DNA from: Streptomyces sp. NBC_01465
GTDB taxonomy: Bacteria; Actinomycetota; Actinomycetes; Streptomycetales; Streptomycetaceae
Direction: 5' to 3'
Length of the DNA: 64,000 nt
Assembly: GCF_036227325.1 (NCBI RefSeq)
Contig: NZ_CP109467.1
Span: 4,526,001 to 4,590,000 of the forward strand
The position numbers were made by a program, and so were the translations under genes. Shown here in pieces: positions 18,365 to 26,322 of this stretch. Position 1 is the first letter of the stretch. Every line of letters begins with the position of its first letter. Under the pieces are notes generated by a model. It was not told the DNA's origin and did not search any database. It was given only the letters and a program-made list of their open reading frames with translations.

Positions 18365-20362
18365 TCAGTTGGTGACGTACATGTACTTCCACGACCCGTA
18401 GGCCGTCGAGTTCACGCCGTCGCCCGAGTAGCCGGCGCCCTTGATATACGCCGACCGGAAGCGGAACTTGTAGCCCACCGAACCCGAACCCGGCTTGCCC
18501 AGGTTGACGACCGACTGGCCGGACGAGCTGAGCTTGAAGTACTCCGAGTCGCCGCTGCGCCAGGCGCCCTTGTAATAGATCTGGACGTCCATCCGCTGCT
18601 TGCGGCCCGGGTAGGGGTTCATCGTGGTGTTGAAGTACGGCTGCGACGTCTTGTGCACGTAGGCGTACGTCGTCGAGCCGATCTTGGCGTTCTTGTACTG
18701 CCGCGAGATCGACGTGACGACCTTGGCCTGGCCACCCGCCCACACCGTCACGGTCCTCGACGCGGTCCGCGCGTCGCCGTCGTACACGGCGTAGACCGAC
18801 GAGTCCCGGTACATGTTCAGCGTGCCGGCGATCTGGCCCTTGCTGTTCACGTTGCCGGACTTGATCAGGTAGCGGCCCTTGCCGTCGCCGGCGCGGTCCG
18901 CGTAGATCTTCACGGTGCGGTTCTTGTACGTCGCCCCGAGGGTGGCCGTGAAGGCGACCGGCTTTCCGTACGTGAAGACCTTCTTGTTGTTGGTCATCGA
19001 CAGGGACGGCGTGGTCCGCGACACCGCGACCTTGTCGGAGCCGTTCGCCGCGCTGTGCGTGGCGTCGCCCGCGTACGAGACCTTGTACGTCACGGTGCCG
19101 CCGGCCGACGGGGTGTCGGTGAAGGAGAACGCGCCGCCCGCCTTGGTGGTGATGGTGGGCAGCGACTTGCCCTTGGGGTAGTCGAGGTCGGTGCGCGTCA
19201 CCGTCAGCGGGGTACCGGCGGGCAGCGCCACGGTCGCGGCGATCTCGCCGGTGACGGTCAGCGCCTTGCCTCGCGTCGTGCTGCTGGGCGCGCTGACGGT
19301 GATCGTCGGGAGCGATCGCACCGGGTCAGTGAGCACGCGAAGCGAGTACACGTTGTTGCTGTTCACCGACACCGCGAAGATCCGGCTGCCGTCAGGGGCC
19401 CAGGCGAGGGCTCCGTCGGCCAGGGTGTCGCCGCCGGTGGTGCCACCGGTGTTGGGGAAGTCGTACTCGCGGAGGGGCGTGGTGCTGCCCTGCCGGTAGA
19501 CATGGATGTCCGGGCCGTACCAGGACGAGGTGCCCGCCGCGACGGTGCCGTCAGGGGCGATCGCAACACCGGAGCCGTAGTCGCCCGACGGGTAGCGGCC
19601 GACCTCGGAGAGGTCGGTGGTGGAGAACGCGGGGTGGGCGTACGGGTAGCCGCTGGCCGTCACGACCTGCGTCCCGTCCGGCGAGACCGCGAGCTGGTCG
19701 AAGAAGCTCGCGTCGACGGACTTGTACGCGCCCAGAGCCGCCGTCCCGCCCGAGACGTCGTACACCGCGAGGATGCCGGAGGTGGTGCTCTCCTCTCCCG
19801 CGACGAGCACACCCGAATCGGGGTCGGACGCCAGCACGGGCGCCGTGTAGAACGAGGCGTTTCCGGTCTGGGCCGGCGCCACGACGGGCTCCGCGCCCGA
19901 GAGGTCCAGCGAACCGATCGCTCCGCCGGGGGCAACGCCGTAGGAGAACCACAACTTGCCGCCCGCCGACGCGAGATCGTGCGGACTGTCCGCGCCGCCC
20001 AGGTCGTAACTCGCGGTCTGCGTGTAGGTGGACGTCTCCACGGACACGATGCGGTCCGTGCCGGCAACGGCCGCGTAGAGCTGGCCGGAGTCGTCGGAGA
20101 GCGCCAGGCCGTCCACGCCCGTCAGACCGCTGAGCGTGGCGACCGTCGTGCCCGCGTAGTCGGTGACGACGATCTTTCCGGCAGTCGGGTCCGAGATGTA
20201 GACCCGCTGGTGGACTCCGTCCACCACGACGTCCGCCGCGGACTTCAGTGAAAGGACCTTCGAGGTGTCGGCCGAGGCCGAGCCGGCCGTGACGACGCTC
20301 AGCGTCGCCGAGCTGAAGAGAACCGCGAGCGCCGTCGCGGTCGTGAGTGTGCGTCTGCGCAC
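18365..20362 (-). CDS. Secreted beta-propeller/Ig-like repeat protein
   Basis: 665 aa. Signal peptide RRRTLTTATALAVLFSSA with cleavage near SASA-DT. Residues about 35-340 look like a YncE/NHL-type seven-bladed propeller (VHQRVYISDPTAGKIVVTDY, GQLYAAVAGTDRIVSVET, FSYGVAPGGAIGSLDLSG). They are followed by bacterial Ig-like strands (ITVSAPSSTTRGKALTVTGE) and a C-terminal beta-rich domain of about 150 residues. The GTG at 20362 was chosen because it begins the signal peptide; CCTGGGGGG lies 11 nt upstream. Probably an extracellular adhesive or binding protein; ligand unknown. It is followed by a terminator and the lipoprotein gene. Confidence 0.78.
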   Translation of the reverse strand: MRRRTLTTATALAVLFSSATLSVVTAGSASADTSKVLSLKSAADVVVDGVHQRVYISDPTAGKIVVTDYAGTTVATLSGLTGVDGLALSDDSGQLYAAVAGTDRIVSVETSTYTQTASYDLGGADSPHDLASAGGKLWFSYGVAPGGAIGSLDLSGAEPVVAPAQTGNASFYTAPVLASDPDSGVLVAGEESTTSGILAVYDVSGGTAALGAYKSVDASFFDQLAVSPDGTQVVTASGYPYAHPAFSTTDLSEVGRYPSGDYGSGVAIAPDGTVAAGTSSWYGPDIHVYRQGSTTPLREYDFPNTGGTTGGDTLADGALAWAPDGSRIFAVSVNSNNVYSLRVLTDPVRSLPTITVSAPSSTTRGKALTVTGEIAATVALPAGTPLTVTRTDLDYPKGKSLPTITTKAGGAFSFTDTPSAGGTVTYKVSYAGDATHSAANGSDKVAVSRTTPSLSMTNNKKVFTYGKPVAFTATLGATYKNRTVKIYADRAGDGKGRYLIKSGNVNSKGQIAGTLNMYRDSSVYAVYDGDARTASRTVTVWAGGQAKVVTSISRQYKNAKIGSTTYAYVHKTSQPYFNTTMNPYPGRKQRMDVQIYYKGAWRSGDSEYFKLSSSGQSVVNLGKPGSGSVGYKFRFRSAYIKGAGYSGDGVNSTAYGSWKYMYVTN

Positions 20363-20476
20363 GATGTTTCGTACCCCCCAGGGTGATGAAGTTGTGAAAG
20401 CGCCCCCGCTGGCTCGCAGCGTATGCGACGCAAGTGACAGTCGGGGACGGGATTTTCCGGGGGGACGTACGCGAAA

Positions 20477-20504
20477 GGGCCCCGTCCAGCGCCGGACGGG
20501 GCCC
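20477..20504 (-). terminator. Terminator of the cysteine-rich peptide gene
   Basis: 11-bp stem (20477-20487 with 20494-20504), 6-nt loop, 17 bp downstream of the stop codon of the minus-strand peptide gene. Confidence 0.7.
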
Positions 20505-20520
20505 CTTCCACAGCCTGTGG

Positions 20521-20670
20521 TCAGCCGTGGCACCCGCCGCACTGGCAGGGGGCGCCGGACTGACAGCCGCAGCCGCAACCGGAGCCGCAGCCGCAGGCGC
20601 CGAGTACGGGCAGGAAGACGACGTCAGCAGAGTCCTGCCGGTCGTCCGTAGTCGTGGGGGAATCGGCCAT
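20521..20670 (-). CDS. Small cysteine-rich protein (metallothionein-like or RiPP-like)
   Basis: 49 aa. The first 26 residues are acidic and polar (MADSPTTTDDRQDSADVVF), then a short hydrophobic LPVLGA. The last 23 residues hold 8 Cys in Cys-Gly-Cys spacing (ACGCGSGCGCG, then APCQCGGCHG). The ATG at 20670 has an ideal AGGAGGAGG site, so translation is strong. CxC pairs and a terminal His suggest Cu(I)/Zn binding as in MymT-type metallothioneins. The leader-core layout also recalls a RiPP precursor, but no modification enzyme is nearby. The gene lies 90 bp downstream of phoU in the same orientation with its own likely promoter and terminator. Function unknown. Confidence 0.75.
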   Translation of the reverse strand: MADSPTTTDDRQDSADVVFLPVLGACGCGSGCGCGCQSGAPCQCGGCHG

Positions 20671-20685
20671 GGGTTCCTCCTCCTG

Positions 20686-20711
20686 GGCGGTACATACGGA
20701 GGAGTACCGCC
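20686..20711 (-). promoter_or_regulatory. Leader hairpin of the cysteine-rich peptide gene
   Basis: Perfect 8-bp inverted repeat GGCGGTAC/GTACCGCC with a 10-nt loop, immediately before the ribosome site of the 49-aa gene. It may be an operator or an mRNA hairpin at the 5' end of the transcript. Confidence 0.5.
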
Positions 20712-20720
20712 TGCACCCAT

Positions 20721-20748
20721 CCCATACCCACCCGGGCAGGCGCATCAA
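20721..20748 (-). promoter_or_regulatory. Candidate promoter of the cysteine-rich peptide gene
   Basis: On the minus strand TTGATG (20743-20748), 16 nt, TATGGG (20721-20726). The predicted start would fall at the leader hairpin. This supports transcription separate from phoU. Confidence 0.4.
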
Positions 20749-20760
20749 CGGCGCACGGGG

Positions 20761-21441
20761 TTACGCGCCCTCGGCCTGCGCCTGCGCGCCCTGCACCTCG
20801 TCCGCGTGCTCGCCCGTGACCAGGAAGACGACCCTCTTCGCCACCGACACCGCATGGTCCGCGAAGCGCTCGTAGTAACGGCCGAGCAGCGTCACGTCCA
20901 CCGCCGTCTCGATGCCGTGCTTCCAGCGGTCGTCCATCAGGTGCTGGAAGAGCGTCCTGTGCAGCAGGTCCATCTCGTCGTCGTCCGTCTCCAGCTGCAG
21001 CGCCAGATCGACGTCCTTCGTGATGATGACCTCGGCCGCCTTCGCCATCAGGCGCTGCGCCAGCTGACCCATCTCCAGGATCGTGGCGTGCAGATCGCGC
21101 GGCACCGCCGTCTGCGGGTAGCGCAGCCGCGTCAGCTTCGCGACGTGCTGGGCCAGGTCACCGGAGCGCTCCAGGTCCGCGCTCATCCGCAGCGACGTGA
21201 CCACGATCCGCAGGTCCGTGGCGACCGGCTGCTGGCGGGCCAGCAGGGCTATCGCCCGGGCCTCCAGGTCGTGCTGGAGATCGTCCACCTTCTGGTCCGC
21301 GGCGATCACGCTCTCGGCGAGCTTCAGATCGGCGTCCAGCATGGCGGTGGTGGCCCGCCCGATCGCCGATCCGACGAGCCGGGCCATCTCGACCAGGCCC
21401 TCGCCGATCGAGTCAAGTTCCTCGTGGTACGCGTCCCGCAT
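20761..21441 (-). CDS. phoU: Phosphate signalling complex protein PhoU
   Basis: 226 aa all-helical protein with two PhoU repeats. The metal-binding motifs appear as LRMSADLERSGDLAQHVAK (repeat 1) and GRYYERFADHAVSVAKRV (repeat 2). It links phosphate transport status to the PhoR kinase. It is divergent from phoR-phoP, and the PHO boxes at 21548-21580 are oriented toward it, so it is probably induced by PhoP under phosphate limitation, as in S. coelicolor. AGAGAGGGA lies 5-6 nt before the ATG. Confidence 0.96.
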   Translation of the reverse strand: MRDAYHEELDSIGEGLVEMARLVGSAIGRATTAMLDADLKLAESVIAADQKVDDLQHDLEARAIALLARQQPVATDLRIVVTSLRMSADLERSGDLAQHVAKLTRLRYPQTAVPRDLHATILEMGQLAQRLMAKAAEVIITKDVDLALQLETDDDEMDLLHRTLFQHLMDDRWKHGIETAVDVTLLGRYYERFADHAVSVAKRVVFLVTGEHADEVQGAQAQAEGA

Positions 21442-21547
21442 CGACAGTCCCTCTCTTACGGTCCCTACTAGGGGCTCTGCTGGCCATGACGGGGGCTCTG
21501 GCCCCTACGCTCCCACCTTCGCCCGTCCACGCGTCCGTTTCGGCCCC

Positions 21548-21580
21548 CCCAAGTGAACCAACCCCATCCCCTCGGTGAAC
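21548..21580 (-). promoter_or_regulatory. PHO box, three 11-nt direct repeat units
   Basis: On the minus strand GTTCACCGAGG, GGATGGGGTTG and GTTCACTTGGG follow one another at exact 11-nt spacing. Units 1 and 3 match the Streptomyces PhoP consensus GTTCACC-type repeat; unit 2 is degenerate. It lies about 105-140 bp upstream of phoU and 74-106 bp upstream of phoR, so PhoP bound here could act on both. Confidence 0.8.
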
Positions 21581-21641
21581 TCTGGGCGACGAACGTTCGA
21601 GCAGCCACCCGTTTGGCTGGGGAAGTGTCGGCGGCGGCGCA

Positions 21642-21647
21642 TAACCT
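21642..21647 (+). promoter_or_regulatory. -10 element (TAACCT) for leaderless phoR
   Basis: TAACCT ends 6 nt before the phoR ATG and no Shine-Dalgarno is present, which suggests a leaderless transcript. Confidence 0.5.
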
Positions 21648-21653
21648 TGAGGC

Positions 21654-22931
21654 ATGGACGTGAACGCGGCGGTCGCCGCAGCGAGTGCGATCGCCGGGTT
21701 GTGCACCGGCGTGATCGCCATGCTGGCGTTCCGCTGGAGCGAGCGCGACCAGGCCCGCCCCACCCGGACCTCCCTGCACACAGACGCCGTACTGCCCCCC
21801 GGCGTGGACACGGTCCTCTCCGTGCTCCGCTCCTCCGCGGTCGTGCTCGACGAGAGCGACTCCGTGGTCAAGGCCAGCTCGGCGGCGTACGCACTCGGCC
21901 TGGTCAGGGGCGGGAAGCTGGCCGTGGAGCCCATGCTCCACATGGCCCGCGACACCCGCCGCGACGGAGAGATACGCCAGGTCGAACTGGACCTCCCGCG
22001 CCGCGGCACCGGCCGCGGCGAGGCCCTCGCGGTCTCCGCGCGGGTCGCCCCGCTCGGCTCCCGGCTCGTGCTCCTCCTCGTGGAGGACCTCACCGAGGCC
22101 CGCCGTATCGAAGCGGTACGGCGCGACTTCGTCGCCAACGTCAGCCATGAACTGAAGACCCCCACCGGCGCGCTCTCCCTCCTCTCCGAGGCCGTCATGG
22201 ACGCCTCCGAGGACCCCGAGGCGGTCGAGCGCTTCGCCGGCCGGATGCAGATAGAGGCGACCCGCCTCACCAATCTGGTCCAAGAGCTCATCGACCTCTC
22301 CCGGGTCCAGAACGACGACCCCCTGGAGGACGCCGAACCGGTCAAGGTCGACACCCTCGTCGCCGAGGCCATCGACCGCTGCCGCCACCAGGCCGGTACG
22401 AAACAGATCACCATGGCCGCAGGGGGCACCGCCGACCTGTACGTCTGGGGCAACCGCGGCCAGCTCGCCGCCGCCCTCGGCAACCTCGTCGAGAACGCCG
22501 TCAACTACTCCCCGGCCCGCACCCGGGTCGGCATCGCGGGCCGCCGCGTCGCCGCCCCCGGCGGGGACCTCATCGAGATAGCCGTGACCGACCAGGGCCT
22601 CGGCATCTCCGAGAAGGACCGCGAGCGCGTCTTCGAGCGCTTCTACCGCGTGGACCCGGCCCGCTCCCGTGCCACGGGAGGCACTGGCCTCGGTCTCGCC
22701 ATCGTCAAACACGTGGCCGCCTCGCACGGCGGGGAGGTCACCGTCTGGAGCTCCGAGGGACAGGGCTCCACCTTCACCCTCCGGCTGCCGGAATCCGGCT
22801 CCGTGAGGGAACGCAAGTCTGTGACGCGCGCGGGCACACCGGTCGCCGGAGTCGACGCCGATGACGACGACAGCCAGCCGTACGAGACCTTCCTTTCCGA
22901 ACCCCTTTCTGCCCCGGAGGTCCACCAGTGA
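21654..22931 (+). CDS. phoR: Phosphate-sensing histidine kinase PhoR (SenX3-like)
   Basis: 425 aa. One N-terminal membrane segment (VAAASAIAGLCTGVIAMLAF) followed by a PAS-like region. The HisKA H box is FVANVSHELKTPTGALSL (phospho-His). The ATPase domain has N box LGNLVENAVNYSP, G1 VTDQGLGIS and G2 GTGLGLAIVKH. It partners PhoP to sense phosphate limitation through PhoU and the Pst transporter. It overlaps phoP by 4 nt (GTGA). The C-terminal 40 residues after the kinase core are acidic and variable. Confidence 0.95.
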   Translation: MDVNAAVAAASAIAGLCTGVIAMLAFRWSERDQARPTRTSLHTDAVLPPGVDTVLSVLRSSAVVLDESDSVVKASSAAYALGLVRGGKLAVEPMLHMARDTRRDGEIRQVELDLPRRGTGRGEALAVSARVAPLGSRLVLLLVEDLTEARRIEAVRRDFVANVSHELKTPTGALSLLSEAVMDASEDPEAVERFAGRMQIEATRLTNLVQELIDLSRVQNDDPLEDAEPVKVDTLVAEAIDRCRHQAGTKQITMAAGGTADLYVWGNRGQLAAALGNLVENAVNYSPARTRVGIAGRRVAAPGGDLIEIAVTDQGLGISEKDRERVFERFYRVDPARSRATGGTGLGLAIVKHVAASHGGEVTVWSSEGQGSTFTLRLPESGSVRERKSVTRAGTPVAGVDADDDDSQPYETFLSEPLSAPEVHQ

Positions 22932-23608
22932 CCCGAGTGCTCGTCGTCGAGGATGAGGAATCCTTCAGCGACGCCCTGTCCTACATGCTCCGCAAGGAGG
23001 GTTTCGAGGTCGCCATCGCGGCCACGGGCCCCGAGGGCCTGGATGAGTTCGAGCGCAACGGCGCCGACCTCGTCCTGCTCGACCTGATGCTGCCGGGGCT
23101 GCCCGGCACGGAAGTCTGCCGCCAGCTGCGCGGCCGCTCCAACGTCCCGGTGATCATGGTCACCGCCAAGGACAGCGAGATCGACAAGGTCGTCGGGCTG
23201 GAAATAGGAGCCGACGACTACGTGACCAAGCCCTTCTCCTCGCGGGAGCTGGTGGCCCGCATCCGCGCGGTCCTGCGCCGCCGCGGAGAGCCGGAGGAGG
23301 TCACCCCGGCGGCCCTGGAGGCCGGCCCGGTCCGCATGGACGTCGACCGCCACGTGGTCACCGTCTCCGGCGGCAAGGTCGACCTCCCGCTCAAGGAGTT
23401 CGACCTCCTGGAGATGCTGCTGCGCAACGCGGGCCGCGTGCTGACCCGTATGCAGCTGATCGACCGGGTCTGGGGCGCGGACTACGTCGGCGACACCAAG
23501 ACCCTCGACGTCCACGTCAAGCGCCTCCGCGCCAAGATCGAGCCGGACCCGGGCGCGCCCCGGTACCTGGTGACGGTCCGGGGGCTCGGCTACAAGTTCG
23601 AGCCGTAA
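22928..23608 (+). CDS. phoP: Phosphate response regulator PhoP
   Basis: 226 aa OmpR/PhoB-class regulator. Receiver domain with acidic pocket VVEDEESF, phospho-Asp in LVLLDLMLPG, and Lys in YVTKPFSSREL; then a winged-helix domain (LTRMQLIDRVWG, then KTLDVHVKRLRAKIE). It activates pho genes such as pst, phoU and phosphatases and represses antibiotic genes in Streptomyces. The GTG start overlaps the phoR stop, indicating translational coupling. Confidence 0.97.
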   Translation: MTRVLVVEDEESFSDALSYMLRKEGFEVAIAATGPEGLDEFERNGADLVLLDLMLPGLPGTEVCRQLRGRSNVPVIMVTAKDSEIDKVVGLEIGADDYVTKPFSSRELVARIRAVLRRRGEPEEVTPAALEAGPVRMDVDRHVVTVSGGKVDLPLKEFDLLEMLLRNAGRVLTRMQLIDRVWGADYVGDTKTLDVHVKRLRAKIEPDPGAPRYLVTVRGLGYKFEP

Positions 23609-23625
23609 ACCGCGAAGAGACATGA

Positions 23626-23666
23626 GGAGAGGGCCCCCGCCGGAGCTTCCGGCGGGGGCCCTCTCC
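23626..23666. terminator. Bidirectional terminator, 19-bp stem
   Basis: Perfect 19-bp stem (23626-23644 with 23648-23666) and a 3-nt loop between phoP and the convergent lipoprotein gene. One of the strongest hairpins in the window. Confidence 0.9.
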
Positions 23667-23679
23667 CTGTGCGTACGGC

Positions 23680-24315
23680 TTACTGACCCGTCGTCGCCGA
23701 CGCGGTGCCCGACGGCGTGGTGTCGCCCGACGGCGTACCGCTCGGCGTCGTGCTGCTCGACGCCGTGCCCGAGGGAGTCTCCGACGGCTTCGGGGCGACC
23801 GGGAGGCTGCTCGGGCCGAAGCCCTCGAAGTAGCTCGTCGCCGGGACGACGAAGGCCCGCAGCGGGACCTCGCCCGTCTCGCTGAAGGAGAAGGTGACCA
23901 GCTGCGCGTTGCCGTCGGTCGCGGCGGCGCTGCCGTCCGCGAGGACCACGGAGGCGTTGCCCTTGCCGCCGATGACGACCTTGCCCATCGGGGGCAGGGT
24001 GATCGGGCCGTTGCCCTTGGCCGCGTGCAGCTTGACCTGGCCGGCGTAGCCCTTGACCGCGATCGAGTCGAGGGTCTGCGGCTTGGTGCCGTTGTTGAAG
24101 ATCGTGGCGGCGATGACCGCCGGGCCGGCAGCAGCGTGCGGCTGCGTGATCACGTTGACGTTCTGGACCTTGAGGTCGCCGACCGAGGTGGCGGCGTTGT
24201 CCGGCTTCACCTGGAGCGTCTGGGCGTCGTTTCCGGAACCGCAGGCGGACAGGGAGGCGATCGAGACCACGATGGCGGAAGCGGCGAGGGCGCCGCGTCG
24301 AAGGCTGCGGCTCAC
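23680..24315 (-). CDS. Lipoprotein with PCu(A)C/DUF461-like domain
   Basis: 211 aa. Signal peptide with lipobox SIASLSAC (Cys25). Residues about 42-155 form an immunoglobulin-like cupredoxin-type beta domain (VQNVNVITQPHAAAGPAVIA, FNNGTKPQTLDSIAVKGYAG, TLPPMGKVVIGG) similar to the DUF461 or copper chaperone PCu(A)C group. The classical H-M metal ligands are not obvious, so metal binding is uncertain. The tail is Ser/Thr/Pro/Gly low complexity (TPSGTPSGD) and probably a cell-wall spacer. It converges on phoP across the 23626 terminator. Confidence 0.72.
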   Translation of the reverse strand: MSRSLRRGALAASAIVVSIASLSACGSGNDAQTLQVKPDNAATSVGDLKVQNVNVITQPHAAAGPAVIAATIFNNGTKPQTLDSIAVKGYAGQVKLHAAKGNGPITLPPMGKVVIGGKGNASVVLADGSAAATDGNAQLVTFSFSETGEVPLRAFVVPATSYFEGFGPSSLPVAPKPSETPSGTASSSTTPSGTPSGDTTPSGTASATTGQ

Positions 24316-24518
24316 GGCGGCGGCAACTCCTAGGACGTACGGACAGGAGGGTGGAGCGAGCGGCGTAAAGCCGCCCTAAGGGTGTGTCAGCGGCCTCAGG
24401 TTACCGAGCCCCTACACAGCCCCCGCACCCGACCCGCCCCTGGGGACAACCCCGTTCACCGGCAGCGCTTCCCCGTAGCCCCTGATCACGCGGTTTCGTA
24501 CGGCGTTCACATAAGCGC

Positions 24519-24574
24519 GGTGATCAATTTCCATTCGCCACCGGAAATGGTGGTGATGGTGGTGATCAATTTCC
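24519..24574. repeat. 14-nt direct repeat with intervening hairpin
   Basis: GGTGATCAATTTCC occurs at 24519-24532 and 24561-24574, 42 nt apart (four helical turns). Between them CCATTCGCCACC and GGTGGTGATGG can pair imperfectly. It is a candidate regulatory site for carD or the divergent lipoprotein gene. Confidence 0.5.
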
Positions 24575-24815
24575 TCGATTCGATCCGTACGGGTGATCGG
24601 GATCCGAACGAAGTACGGCAAGTTCACCGATTGGAACCAGGCAAACCGGGACGTTCGACCCCTTGGAGGGGTGTTCCGGTACGTGTAACGTGCGCGTTTC
24701 TCTCCGCCCGCGCAGCCGCTCCGACCTGCGAATACCCGCTTCCGGAAGCCGTCCGCAGCACGTTCCTGTTGCAGTTGTCAAGCCCCGAGATATGCCCTGA
24801 CCTGCGAAAACGCCA

Positions 24816-24844
24816 TTCAGAAGAGGCGGTTTCCGTGTTACCCT
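24816..24844 (+). promoter_or_regulatory. Candidate carD promoter
   Basis: TTCAGA, 17 nt, TACCCT, ending 28 nt before the carD ATG. Only moderate matches to the housekeeping consensus. Confidence 0.35.
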
Positions 24845-24872
24845 GGATAGCCACGGAAGGGGTACCTGTCAC

Positions 24873-25355
24873 ATGACGTTCAAGGTTGGCGACACCGTGG
24901 TCTATCCCCATCACGGGGCCGCGCTGATCGAGGCTATCGAAACTCGCCAGATCAAAGGCGTGGACAAGACCTACTTGGTGCTCAAGGTCGCTCAGGGCGA
25001 CTTGACTGTTCGTGTTCCAGCGGACAATGCGGAGTTCGTCGGCGTACGCGACGTAGTCGGTCAGGACGGGCTGGACCGGGTCTTCGAGGTGCTTCGCGCA
25101 CCGTATGCCGAAGAGCCCACGAACTGGTCCCGTCGCTACAAGGCAAATCTCGAGAAGCTCGCCTCCGGCGATGTCATCAAGGTCGCCGAAGTAGTGCGCG
25201 ACCTGTGGCGTCGTGAGCGTGAGCGCGGTCTCTCCGCAGGTGAGAAGCGCATGCTCGCCAAGGCCCGCCAGATCCTGGTGAGTGAGCTCGCTCTCGCGGA
25301 GAACACCAACGAAGACAAGGCCGAGGCTCTGCTCGACGAGGTCCTCGCGTCCTGA
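24873..25355 (+). CDS. carD: CarD family RNA polymerase-binding transcription regulator
   Basis: 160 aa. The N-terminal RNAP-interaction Tudor-like domain ([20 protein letters not shown], residues 2-60) binds the RNAP beta subunit. The C-terminal helical domain ([20 protein letters not shown]) contains the conserved Trp that wedges the upstream edge of the bubble. In actinobacteria CarD stabilises open promoter complexes, particularly at rRNA promoters. Start ATG preceded by GGAAGGGG at about 10 nt. Lies immediately upstream of ispD in the conserved actinobacterial order, with a terminator between. Confidence 0.96.
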   Translation: MTFKVGDTVVYPHHGAALIEAIETRQIKGVDKTYLVLKVAQGDLTVRVPADNAEFVGVRDVVGQDGLDRVFEVLRAPYAEEPTNWSRRYKANLEKLASGDVIKVAEVVRDLWRRERERGLSAGEKRMLAKARQILVSELALAENTNEDKAEALLDEVLAS

Positions 25356-25380
25356 CACAGCACTGTTAGACACAGCACTG
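25354..25380 (+). repeat. 12-nt tandem direct repeat after carD
   Basis: GACACAGCACTG at 25354-25365 and 25369-25380, separated by TTA. The first copy overlaps the carD stop codon. This looks like a short duplication with no obvious role. Confidence 0.55.
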
Positions 25381-25430
25381 CCGTGGCGCCCGTTGACACA
25401 CATTCTGCTGTGTTGCCGGGCGCTGCGGCA
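25379..25430 (+). terminator. carD terminator
   Basis: Long imperfect stem: TGCCG..GCGCCCG (25379-25392) pairs with CGGGCGCTGCGGCA (25417-25430), with an inner ACACA/TGTGT helix. It is followed by the T-rich tail TGTTGTTTTC. Confidence 0.7.
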
Positions 25431-25569
25431 TGTTGTTTTCTCAAACTCCCGCGCCACGGCTCGACCCACTTGACCGGTTGTCACGGAAGGGGCCGGTCAG
25501 AGCGTCCAGCGTGGCTCGCTGTGGCCATACCCACCCTGGCTGAGGACACAAACCCTGAACGCGCAATCG

Positions 25570-26322
25570 ATGTCAGAAGAGACCTCTGAGGTCCGTGAGA
25601 CCCCCCGCCGCACCGCCGCGGTCATCCCCGCGGCCGGCAAGGGCGTACGGCTCGGCCCCGGCGCCCCGAAGGCGCTGCGGACCCTCAACGGCACCCCCAT
25701 GCTCATCCACGCGGTCCGCGCCATGGCGAACTCCCGGGCCGTCTCGCTGGTGGTCGTCGTGGCCCCGCCGGACGGCGCCGCCGAGGTGAAGAACCTCCTC
25801 GCCGAGCACGCGCTGCCCGAGCGGACCGACTTCCTCGTCGTCCCCGGCGGCGACACCCGCCAAGAGTCCGTACGGCTGGGACTCGAAGCCCTGCCCGCCG
25901 ACATCACCACCGTCCTCGTGCACGACGCGGCCCGCCCCCTGGTCCCCGTCGACACCGTCGACGCGGTCATCGAGGCCGTACGGGACGGGGCCCCGGCCGT
26001 CGTCCCCGCGCTCCCGCTCGCCGACACCGTCAAGCAGGTCGAGCCGACCGCCGACGGTTCCCCCGAGCCGGTCGTCGCGACCCCGCAGCGCGCGCTGCTG
26101 CGCGCCGTGCAGACCCCGCAGGGCTTCGACCGAGCCCTGCTCGCCAAGGCGCACGCCACGGTCACGCAGGACGTCACCGACGACGCGAGCATGGTCGAGC
26201 AGCTGGGCGTGCAGGTCGTCGTCGTACCCGGGCACGAGGAAGCCTTCAAGGTGACCCGGCCGCTGGATCTGGTCCTCGCCGAGGCCGTACTCGCCCGCAG
26301 GAGGGCCAACGATGGCTACTAG
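25570..26322 (+). CDS. ispD: 2-C-methyl-D-erythritol 4-phosphate cytidylyltransferase
   Basis: MEP-pathway enzyme of 250 aa that couples CTP to MEP to give CDP-ME. The nucleotide-binding loop [13 protein letters not shown] (about 17-29) is followed by KAL and NGTPML; DAARPLV (about 120) supplies the metal-binding Asp, and VQTPQGF and [10 protein letters not shown] are conserved. It overlaps ispF by 11 nt, so the pair is co-translated. There is no clear ribosome site before the ATG, so a slightly downstream start is possible, but the motif spacing fits this one. Confidence 0.96.
   Translation: MSEETSEVRETPRRTAAVIPAAGKGVRLGPGAPKALRTLNGTPMLIHAVRAMANSRAVSLVVVVAPPDGAAEVKNLLAEHALPERTDFLVVPGGDTRQESVRLGLEALPADITTVLVHDAARPLVPVDTVDAVIEAVRDGAPAVVPALPLADTVKQVEPTADGSPEPVVATPQRALLRAVQTPQGFDRALLAKAHATVTQDVTDDASMVEQLGVQVVVVPGHEEAFKVTRPLDLVLAEAVLARRRANDGY

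Larger units (their letters stand above)
24316..24872. other. 557-bp non-coding region upstream of carD
   Basis: No credible gene. An open frame from 24382 that overruns the carD start has no ribosome site and atypical composition. The stretch 24500-24660 is richer in A/T than its surroundings and contains a 14-nt direct repeat (24519-24532 and 24561-24574). The only promoter-like pair near carD is TTCAGA (24816-24821), 17 nt, TACCCT (24839-24844). Confidence 0.6.

Noticed and set aside
24382..24876. 164-codon open frame running up to and over the carD start
   Set aside because: No ribosome site, composition unlike coding sequence here, AT-rich patch within it and no recognisable domain. Treated as non-coding.
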